From: an uncultured Anaerolineaceae bacterium
Lineage (GTDB): Bacteria; Chloroflexota; Anaerolineae; Anaerolineales; Anaerolineaceae
Direction: 5' to 3'
DNA length: 20,874 bases
Assembly (NCBI GenBank): GCA_937890875.1
Contig: CALAEB010000544.1
Location: 1 to 20,874 of the forward strand
Below are positions 15,189 to 20,874 of the stretch, piece by piece; the first letter of the stretch is position 1; each line of letters opens with the position of its first letter. Under the pieces are notes generated by a model that searched no databases, had not been told where the DNA came from, and saw nothing but the letters and a program-made list of their open reading frames with translations. The translations under genes were made by a program, and so were the position numbers.

Positions 15189-16352
15189 TTAATTCAGGAA
15201 CATCGGAACACCGAGGAAGTCTTTGATCTTCGGTCGGTAATTCTCAATATCATAGAAGGCGGGAACATCCACAACTTTCTTGCCGGCCAGGACCATGCTG
15301 ACGGGAACCGTTGTGTATTTTCCGCCGTGCAGCGCGACCATCCGTCCGGTATCGTTGCGGGCGACCAGCTGTGCCGCCAGGTTACCGAAAGAACTGGAAA
15401 CCATCCGGTCCAGTGAATCCGGTGCGCCGGAACGCATCATATAGCCTACCTGCTGGTACATGATATTGCTCCCGGTACGGCGCTTGATCGCTTCCGCGAC
15501 GATCATGCCGATCCCGCCCAGTTTGCGGTGACCGTAAGCATCCATCTCGCCGGTCTCAATCACGTCGGCACCTTCCATAATTGCGCCTTCGGAAATTGTC
15601 ATCACAGAATAATGGGAGGGGTTGTCTTTTTTGTCGCGGAGCATGAATTCGGACAGCTTATCGATGTTGAAATGGACCTCAGGGATTACGGAACGGTCGG
15701 CGCTGGAAAGATATCCCGCGATCAGACTCGTTTCACCGGAATTCCGTCCGAACAATTCCACCACGCCGATTCGTTCGTGGGAACCGAGGGAAGTCCGCAT
15801 GTTCATAATCACTTCAATGGAGCGGGTGATGGAAGTGGAAAAGCCAATGCAGTAATCCGTTCCGAACACATCGTTATCCATTGTCTTCGGGATCGCCACG
15901 ACCCGTATACCTTCATTATGCAGCCGGACCGAGTAGCTCAGCGTATCATCCCCGCCGATTGTAATCAGCGTATCAATGCCAAGATGGTTCAGGATCTGTA
16001 AGATGTGAGGAGTATAGTCCATGGTATCCGCATCAACTTTGATTCCCTGCGGTGAATCTTTTAAGAATTCCGGAATAACGTTCGTTTTTACCTTCTGCGG
16101 ATTTGTTCTGGAAGTGTGCAGGAATGTACCGCCGGTCCGGTCAATCTTGCGGACATCATCGCGTGTCAGCTCATATACATTCGAAAAACTTTCGGGATCA
16201 TCAAGATCATAGTTCAGCAGGCCGCCCCAGCCGCGCCGGATCCCATAAATCTTGTAACCATTATCTAATGCAGAGACAACAACCGCTTTCATAGCAGGAT
16301 TCAGACCGGGAACATCGCCTCCGCCAGTCAGGATACCTAAAACTTTAGACAT
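15189..16352 (-). CDS. 6-phosphofructokinase, PPi-type active site
   Basis: A 387-residue member of the PfkA family. GGGDVPGLNPA (10-20) is the first phosphate-donor loop. Two residues that determine the donor are visible: D136 in GGDDT, where ATP enzymes have GGDG, and K156 in PKTMDND, where ATP enzymes have PGTIDND. The Asp/Lys pair is the known signature of pyrophosphate-dependent enzymes, which work reversibly. D159 is the catalytic base position. ELFGRNSGETSLIAG and ISEGA are further family motifs. The protein is longer than E. coli PfkA (320), as in the group III / mixed-donor clade. GGAGGAG immediately upstream supports the start. It forms an operon with fba. ATP use cannot be excluded from sequence alone. 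Confidence 0.92.
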   Translation of the reverse strand: MSKVLGILTGGGDVPGLNPAMKAVVVSALDNGYKIYGIRRGWGGLLNYDLDDPESFSNVYELTRDDVRKIDRTGGTFLHTSRTNPQKVKTNVIPEFLKDSPQGIKVDADTMDYTPHILQILNHLGIDTLITIGGDDTLSYSVRLHNEGIRVVAIPKTMDNDVFGTDYCIGFSTSITRSIEVIMNMRTSLGSHERIGVVELFGRNSGETSLIAGYLSSADRSVIPEVHFNIDKLSEFMLRDKKDNPSHYSVMTISEGAIMEGADVIETGEMDAYGHRKLGGIGMIVAEAIKRRTGSNIMYQQVGYMMRSGAPDSLDRMVSSSFGNLAAQLVARNDTGRMVALHGGKYTTVPVSMVLAGKKVVDVPAFYDIENYRPKIKDFLGVPMFLN

Positions 16353-16438
16353 AGAAACTCCTCCAAATAAATAAGAATGGCATTGTATACCAAATAATTC
16401 TTCTGTGTTGGAAAAAGAAATTTTTCATACGAGTAGCA

Positions 16439-16444
16439 ATTATA
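16439..16444 (-). promoter_or_regulatory. Candidate -10 box of the pfk-fba operon
   Basis: On the - strand TATAAT occupies 16444-16439, 87 bp before the pfk start. The -35 region has no clear TTGACA at 16-18 bp, so the promoter is proposed from a perfect -10 and its position only. Confidence 0.4.
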
Positions 16445-16485
16445 CTATGGAAGGATAATCAAAATACGTGGTATCGTGATTTTAT

Positions 16486-17703
16486 TTACAAATTATCAAC
16501 AAATGTATTAATGATCCACCAGCGGTTCCAATAAAGCAGAATAAACGTGATTGCCGGGAAAATCAGGTTCAGCACGTCCGCCGGATTGCTCCAACCCGGA
16601 CCGGCAGCGATCTTCAGTCCCCACGGCAGCAGCAGAAACAGCAAAGAAACAACCAGGGTGTAAACTTTCCCATTCCGCGGCCAGCGCAGCATCATCTTAT
16701 CCGAGGCATATACCATCGGAATCCACAAGGCGTAAAGATTTTTCCCGATGTTCGGGATGCCGCTCAGAAAACCGACCGTCACCGTCAGCGCCAGCACCCA
16801 TTCAAACGATTCGATATTCCCGCCGGAATTAATGATCCATTCGATCAGCATGATCAGGACAAAAAAGCCGGAGATGGCCCAGCCGATCCGGCCGCCGAGT
16901 TCAGGCTGCCAGTTTTCAACCATCCGGCTGAGGTAGATCGGTGACAAATACTTGTAGTAATAGACAACCGAGCGCAGGAATTCAGTCACCCAGTTCAGCA
17001 TAAACAACGCTGCGATCAGCGCCAACAGACCGCTTGTCAGCAGCATCCAAACGACGACCGTTCCATACCGGTGCCGAAGACACCACAGGCAAATCCAGAG
17101 GACCGGCAGCAGCGTCAGATTATATTTAATCAGCGCAAACGCAAGCATGATCCCGGCAAATTCTTCGTCATTATCCCTAATCGCATTCAGGCCCAGCATC
17201 AGCATCAGAACAGCCAGAATCCCAATATCCCCGTCCAGAATCGCCATCCAGGAATAATAGCAGAGCAAAAGGATCATACCGATTGAAAAGACTGAAAGAG
17301 ACTTGTTTTCAATTTGCAGCGCCTGTTTGATTTTGGGCACCATCCAGACAAGAGCGGCTTCCAGCAGTGTCATCCAGATCACCAGCGCCACTTCGAAAGA
17401 ATTGATAAATGTAAATGGTAAAACAAGAATAATGCCATAAAGCGGAAGCGTAAATCCGCTGATGTTCGGATCATCCGGATAACGTCCCTGTACCTGTTCA
17501 AAAAGCTCCGCGCCGTATGGATTGCCTCCCTGAGCAAAAAGGATCCGGCCGGAAAGCCAATAGCTGTAAAAACTGGCGCCAAAGTCCGTTCTGGCCACGA
17601 CAAAAATATTCAGCCCGACCAGACAAACCAGCAACAGAATCAGCCCGCCGAGAAGGGAAGGAGAGATTCCGTAATTCCGCCGTAAAGGACTTGTAGTATT
17701 CAT
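16486..17703 (-). CDS. Polytopic membrane protein, GT87 (DUF2029)-like mannosyltransferase family
   Basis: A 405-residue protein with roughly ten membrane helices; the first is about residues 16-37. The first outer loop has D40, then FYSYW (45-49) and AQGGNPYG (57-64). This matches the D..F..YW.. ...GG.NPY pattern of the GT87/DUF2029 polyprenyl-phosphate-mannose-dependent transferases, which act on the outer face of the membrane. Later helices contain the usual LGLNAIRDNDEEFAGIMLAFALIKYN-type stretch. The acceptor is unknown. The gene stands alone, with 133 bp before pfk downstream and 280 bp of hairpin-rich DNA upstream. The ATG is preceded by only a weak purine-rich stretch. Confidence 0.75.
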   Translation of the reverse strand: MNTTSPLRRNYGISPSLLGGLILLLVCLVGLNIFVVARTDFGASFYSYWLSGRILFAQGGNPYGAELFEQVQGRYPDDPNISGFTLPLYGIILVLPFTFINSFEVALVIWMTLLEAALVWMVPKIKQALQIENKSLSVFSIGMILLLCYYSWMAILDGDIGILAVLMLMLGLNAIRDNDEEFAGIMLAFALIKYNLTLLPVLWICLWCLRHRYGTVVVWMLLTSGLLALIAALFMLNWVTEFLRSVVYYYKYLSPIYLSRMVENWQPELGGRIGWAISGFFVLIMLIEWIINSGGNIESFEWVLALTVTVGFLSGIPNIGKNLYALWIPMVYASDKMMLRWPRNGKVYTLVVSLLFLLLPWGLKIAAGPGWSNPADVLNLIFPAITFILLYWNRWWIINTFVDNL

Positions 17704-17767
17704 TTTTTAATTGTATCGCATCCGGGACAGCGAGATCCTGCGGCGTCTTGAAACATGAGAAGGGTTC

Positions 17768-17818
17768 TTTGTTGTTCTTTTGTTTTTGCGCTCCGCGCAA
17801 AAACAAAAGAACAACAAA
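17768..17818. repeat. Family-2 long hairpin, copy 2 (perfect 24-bp stem)
   Basis: Arms 17768-17791 and 17795-17818 are perfectly complementary over 24 bp with a TCC loop. The apical half (TTTTTGCGC-TCC-GCGCAAAAA) is identical to the hairpin at 2268-2314. The lower stem begins TTTGTTGTTCTTTTG, close to the stem of family-1 copy B. The T-tract precedes and the A-tract follows the tip, so it is not an ordinary terminator in either direction. It lies between two - strand genes. Confidence 0.8.
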
Positions 17819-17921
17819 TCCTCTCTCCTTATCCGAATAGCGCATCTAAATTCCGAATTGTCGGAGATCCTTCCGAAATATCGTCGGGACAGCAATTCGT
17901 TTTTTTTTGAAAAGAGTTTCT

Positions 17922-17959
17922 TGAGGTTCTCTCGTTTTACGCAAAACAGGAGAACCTCA
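17922..17959. repeat. Hairpin related to family 2, divergent copy
   Basis: Arms 17922-17938 and 17943-17959 (TGAGGTTCTC.. / ..GAGAACCTCA) pair at 15 of 17 positions plus a T-G wobble, loop ACGC. It sits 24 bp beyond the stop of the - strand gene at 17984 and about 100 bp from the family-2 hairpin. The tip sequence differs, so membership in family 2 is tentative. Confidence 0.55.
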
Positions 17960-17983
17960 CACTTCTGGTTGGTTCACAATTCA

Positions 17984-19117
17984 TTAAAGCACTTTGCGAT
18001 AGACACGATGGTGTTTCTTCGGTGACAGCCCCAGCGCTTTCATCTCAAGCTGAACCTCCTTGGCAGTCTCCGCCATCTGGGTCGCTTCGGCATATTCAAA
18101 CTGCGGGAATTCTTCCAGCAGGTCCGAAATCGCGCTGTAGAGCAGCGCATTTCCGCCGCGTCCGTGATATTTTTCCAAAATCCCGAATCCATTCAGAGTC
18201 AGCTTTCTGGTCCGTCTGGCTTCCAGCAGCAAGTCAATAATCAGCAGCGGCGTGAGATATCCGTTATGCCGCTGCATCGCCGCCGAGAGATCGGGAAAAG
18301 TGACCAGGAATCCGACGATTTCTCCCGTCTCATCCTGAATTAGTTTCACCATTTTGGGGTTGACCAGCTGAATAACATTATCAACCAGAAACTGCATTTC
18401 TTTCATTGAAAGCGGGAAGTACTCCCAGTTATTTTCAAATGATTTCGCATACAACTCAGCGATCATTTTTGTTCTGAGGAGAAATTCACGCCGGGATTGA
18501 TACGTAAACACTTTTAAGGTCCCGCGTTTTTTAACAATCTCCGTAACTCTCCGCACCTTTTCCGGAATTAAGAAATTCTTCGCCCGGAATGACATGGAAA
18601 TAAATTCATTGCATTTTTCAAAGCCGGAATTCTCATACAGCTGCTGATAATATGGGTAATTATAGGCTGACATATTCATCATCTGGCGGTCATCATATCC
18701 CTCCACCAGCACACCATACCCATCAAAGAGCGAAAATCCTTTCGGCCCGATTAACTCGGTGAGGCCGCGTTTTTTCGCCCACTCGGATGCCGCGTTAAAC
18801 AATCCGCCGGCAACCTCCTGATCATCCACCGCATCGAATAAGAAAAGGTTCGCCGTTTTCAGCTGATGATAGTTGTTATAGCTGTTATTCATCAGCGCGG
18901 CGATCCGCCCGACCATTTTTCCATCTTTCCAGGCCGTAAAAAAATCCGCTTCCGAATGTTCATAGAACGGATGCTTTTTTTTATTCAGCATAACTTCAAT
19001 ATCATTCCGAAAAGGTGGAACCCAATTGGGATCGCCCCGGTACAAATCATAATGAAACTGAACAAACTGTTTGACCTGGCTCCGGTCTTCCGTGTTGACA
19101 AGCTTGATCTCGACCAT
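17984..19117 (-). CDS. GNAT-fold (acyl-CoA N-acyltransferase-like) protein of unknown substrate
   Basis: A 377-residue soluble protein without signal peptide. The N-terminal part (about 1-125) has the order seen in GNAT domains: an initial strand, a helix with FVQFHYDLY, then FFTAWKDGKMVGRIAALMNN as the central strands. The C-terminal half repeats such features (IVGFLVTFPDLSAAM, then LTLNGFGILEKYHGRGGNALLYSAISDLL, in which KYHGRGGNALL looks like the Q/RxxGxG/A pyrophosphate loop). Two GNAT-like units in tandem are therefore likely, the second with the better preserved CoA-loop. The YRGDPNWVPPFRND stretch near the N-terminus is shared by many conserved uncharacterised bacterial proteins. The ATG is preceded by GAGGCAGGTG, part of which falls in an inverted repeat. 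The substrate is not inferable. Confidence 0.7.
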   Translation of the reverse strand: MVEIKLVNTEDRSQVKQFVQFHYDLYRGDPNWVPPFRNDIEVMLNKKKHPFYEHSEADFFTAWKDGKMVGRIAALMNNSYNNYHQLKTANLFLFDAVDDQEVAGGLFNAASEWAKKRGLTELIGPKGFSLFDGYGVLVEGYDDRQMMNMSAYNYPYYQQLYENSGFEKCNEFISMSFRAKNFLIPEKVRRVTEIVKKRGTLKVFTYQSRREFLLRTKMIAELYAKSFENNWEYFPLSMKEMQFLVDNVIQLVNPKMVKLIQDETGEIVGFLVTFPDLSAAMQRHNGYLTPLLIIDLLLEARRTRKLTLNGFGILEKYHGRGGNALLYSAISDLLEEFPQFEYAEATQMAETAKEVQLEMKALGLSPKKHHRVYRKVL

Positions 19118-19128
19118 AATGACACCTG

Positions 19129-19180
19129 CCTCGAATAAATTATTAATAAAAAACGATGAGAAAAGTTTATTAATTCGAGG
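19129..19180 (-). promoter_or_regulatory. Inverted repeat overlapping the ribosome-binding region of the GNAT-like gene
   Basis: On the - strand CCTCGAAT-TAATAAA can pair with TTTATTA-(7 nt)-ATTCGAGG, 15 pairs with one bulge. The 3' arm ends in GAGG, the first half of the GAGGCAGG purine stretch before the ATG at 19117. The stem is AT-rich and could mask the ribosome-binding site. The transcription start is unknown, so RNA folding is an inference. Confidence 0.4.
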
Positions 19181-19302
19181 TTATTCTACCGCAAAATAAC
19201 TGTTTATGCTGAAATCAGCAACAGGAGCTATGCCCGCTTACAACACGGCAGAACACAAACGGAATGTCATACCGGAAAACAAATACCGCTCTTGTTGATC
19301 CG

Positions 19303-19331
19303 GAGCTGCCCTCGAAAAAGGCGGGCAGCTC
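19303..19331 (-). terminator. Hairpin downstream of the aldolase gene, possible terminator
   Basis: GAGCTGCCC (19303-19311) and GGGCAGCTC (19323-19331) form a perfect 9-bp GC-rich stem with an 11-base loop, 10 bp beyond the aldolase stop. No T-run follows on the - strand, so termination may be inefficient or rho-assisted. Confidence 0.5.
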
Positions 19332-19340
19332 AACAACCGG

Positions 19341-20351
19341 TCATTCTTTCGCGGTTGACAATTGATAGGCCACATCAACAATCATATCTTCCTGGCCGCC
19401 CACCATCCCGCGCCGGCCCAGTTCGATCAGAATATCCCGCGGATTCAGGCTGAACCGTTCGGCAGCCCGGTAAGTATGCAGCAGAAAAGAAGAATATACC
19501 CCTGCATATCCCAGCATCAGCGACGTATTGTTCACCACTTGCGGCCGGTGCATCAGCGGATCCACCGCCGCCTCGGCCACATCCATGGCGGCATAAAAAT
19601 CGACGCCCGTATCATAACCCAGTCGGTCCAGCACCGCAGCCAGCACTTCAAACTGAGCGTTGCCCGCTCCGGCGCCCAGCCCGCGCAGTGTTCCATCGAT
19701 ATAAGTTGCGCCGGATTCCACCGCCGCCAGCGAATTCCCGATGGCCAATCCCAGGCTGTTATGCGCATGAAACCCGACCGGCACCGGCAGCTTCTCCGCC
19801 AGCAGGCCAATCCGGGCCCGCACATCATCCGGCACCATGTATCCGGAAGAATCGGCAATATTAATGACATCCGCTCCCGCATCCACAAAGATCTGCGCCT
19901 GTTCCAGGATTTTTTCGGGCTTGACCATATGACACATCATCAGGAAACCAACGGCCATCAGCCCGGCGTCTTTGGCGTAACGGACATGCTGGATACCGAC
20001 ATCCGCCTCAGTCACATGCGTCGCGATCCGGAATGCTTTTACCCCCGCTTCCCGCGCAATCTCCAAATCCGCAATCGTCGCCACACCGGGGATCAGCAGC
20101 GCCGTCTGCTTTGCCTGCCGGATCACTTCCGCTCCGGCACGGATCAGCTCCAGTTCCGGAGTGGAAATGAAGCCATAATTAATGGAAGAACCGGCAATCC
20201 CGTCCCCATGACTGATCTCGATCAGGGCGGCGCCTGCCTTGTCCAATCCGCCCGCAACCGCCCGGACCTGATCGGGGGTGAAACTATGGCTGACAGCATG
20301 GCTGCCATCCCGCAAAGTCGTATCGACAAGATAGATTTTCTTCTTTTCCAT
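19341..20351 (-). CDS. 4-hydroxy-2-oxovalerate aldolase
   Basis: This enzyme cleaves 4-hydroxy-2-oxovalerate into pyruvate and acetaldehyde (MhpE/DmpG/BphI family). The TIM-barrel signature is complete: DTTLRDGSHA at residues 10-19 with R14, metal-binding D15 and H18, then H195 and H197 in GFHAHNSLG as further metal ligands. GTLRGLGAGAGNAQFEVL is the conserved region near the barrel end. The C-terminal part (LMHRPQVVNNTSLMLGYAGVYSSFLLH) corresponds to the helical domain that contacts the partner dehydrogenase. The start is set by AGGAGTG eight bases upstream; it lies one base after the stop of the dehydrogenase gene (TGA-T-ATG), so translation is coupled. In this family the two proteins form a complex that channels acetaldehyde. 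The length of 336 residues is standard. Confidence 0.95.
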   Translation of the reverse strand: MEKKKIYLVDTTLRDGSHAVSHSFTPDQVRAVAGGLDKAGAALIEISHGDGIAGSSINYGFISTPELELIRAGAEVIRQAKQTALLIPGVATIADLEIAREAGVKAFRIATHVTEADVGIQHVRYAKDAGLMAVGFLMMCHMVKPEKILEQAQIFVDAGADVINIADSSGYMVPDDVRARIGLLAEKLPVPVGFHAHNSLGLAIGNSLAAVESGATYIDGTLRGLGAGAGNAQFEVLAAVLDRLGYDTGVDFYAAMDVAEAAVDPLMHRPQVVNNTSLMLGYAGVYSSFLLHTYRAAERFSLNPRDILIELGRRGMVGGQEDMIVDVAYQLSTAKE

Positions 20352-20352
20352 A

Positions 20353-20874
20353 TCAGTTCACTCCTAACATCCGTCCGGCGATTTTTTCAGCCGCCGAAAT
20401 TGCCGCGGCGTTGATAATATCCAGATTTCCGGAATACCTGGGCAGAAAATCTCCCGCGCCTTCCACCTGCACGATCACGGTAACTTTGTTTTCGTCCAAT
20501 ATAGGCGGCACCCGCAGCTGGTACCCCGGAACATACTGCTGTACCTGATGTACCATATCCGCAACCGATTCAAGGATCGCCTTTTCATCCGGATTCTTCA
20601 CAATCGCGAAAATCGTATTCATCATCATGACTGGCGGTTCGGCCGGATTCAGGATAATGATCGCTTTGCTCTTATCCGAGCCGCCGATCGTCCGCAGCGC
20701 CAGCGAAGTTGTTTCGGTAAATTCGTCAATGTTCGCCCGGGTGCCGGGACCGGCGCTCTTGGACGCAAGGGAAGAAATGATCTCGGTATATTCCGAATCC
20801 GCTGCGCGATTAATGGCATAGGCGATCGGTACGGTTGCCTGTCCGCCGCAGGTGACCATATTGAAATTATCCTC
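20353..20874 (-). CDS. Acetaldehyde dehydrogenase (acylating), C-terminal part, cut by window edge
   Basis: The frame is open to the last base of the window, so the N-terminal NAD-binding domain lies outside. The visible ~173 residues begin just before [13 protein letters not shown], which contains the catalytic Cys of the MhpF/DmpF/BphJ family. Further family stretches are [19 protein letters not shown] and [17 protein letters not shown]. The C-terminus [22 protein letters not shown] is also typical. The enzyme oxidises acetaldehyde to acetyl-CoA with NAD+, using the aldehyde produced by the adjacent aldolase. The ATG at 20859 is internal and not the start. Confidence 0.95.
   Translation of the reverse strand, partial: EDNFNMVTCGGQATVPIAYAINRAADSEYTEIISSLASKSAGPGTRANIDEFTETTSLALRTIGGSDKSKAIIILNPAEPPVMMMNTIFAIVKNPDEKAILESVADMVHQVQQYVPGYQLRVPPILDENKVTVIVQVEGAGDFLPRYSGNLDIINAAAISAAEKIAGRMLGVN

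Noticed and set aside
17768..17818. Ordinary rho-independent terminator
   Set aside because: The T-tract is on the 5' side and the A-tract on the 3' side of the stem tip on both strands, the reverse of what termination needs.
19362..20414. 350-codon + strand frame opposite the aldolase gene
   Set aside because: Antisense shadow of the 4-hydroxy-2-oxovalerate aldolase; the translation is rich in His/Gln/Arg with no recognisable domain.

Overview
This window looks like chromosomal DNA of an anaerobic, fermentative bacterium, most plausibly a member of the Anaerolineae (Chloroflexota). That placement is an inference from overall resemblance: a DivIC-type protein with a proline-rich tail, polytopic GT-C/GT87-type membrane proteins, a PPi-type phosphofructokinase paired with class II aldolase, and moderate GC content with AT-rich spacers. 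No rRNA or marker gene fixes the taxonomy.

Layout. Positions 2-1087 (+) hold the 3' part of tilS. It is separated by a bidirectional terminator from a convergent gene for a tyrosine-recombinase-like protein (1230-2138, -) that has lost its catalytic residues. A 945-bp spacer (2139-3083) carries a tRNA-Leu(CAG) with its own promoter and terminator, plus hairpin-rich repeats. Then come a divIC/ftsB-like gene and folD (+). A second spacer with a structured repeat leads into a long + strand array at 4828-14132: 8-oxoguanine-deaminase-like amidohydrolase, GntR/UTRA regulator, large GT-C-like membrane protein, knotted carbamoyltransferase, threonine-synthase-like PLP enzyme, family-2 glycosyltransferase and, after another copy of the repeat, a TrpB-like PLP enzyme of unknown substrate. 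A 33-bp perfect stem separates this from the convergent - strand operon pfk-fba (glycolysis). Further - strand genes follow: a GT87-like membrane protein, a GNAT-like protein, and at the right edge the 4-hydroxy-2-oxovalerate aldolase / acylating acetaldehyde dehydrogenase pair, the latter cut by the window end.

How the genes may work together. The deaminase, the knotted (YgeW/AOTCase-type) carbamoyltransferase and the PLP enzymes resemble in type the anaerobic purine/urate-catabolism clusters of enterobacteria and gut anaerobes (ssnA, ygeW, ygeX and relatives). GntR is the likely local regulator. Two glycosyltransferase-type genes are interleaved for no obvious reason.

The most unusual signal is non-coding. 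One family of about 150-bp repeats (about 2899-3050, 4593-4754, 12374-12533) has conserved flanks around a long AT-rich hairpin whose stem sequence differs between copies while pairing is kept. A second set of hairpins (2268-2314, 17768-17818, probably 17922-17959) shares a GCGC-TCC-GCGC tip in its first two members. In the clearest copies the T-tract precedes and the A-tract follows the stem tip, the wrong polarity for an intrinsic terminator on either strand. Copies are often bounded by TTCGAA palindromes, and the same motif flanks the degenerate recombinase gene.
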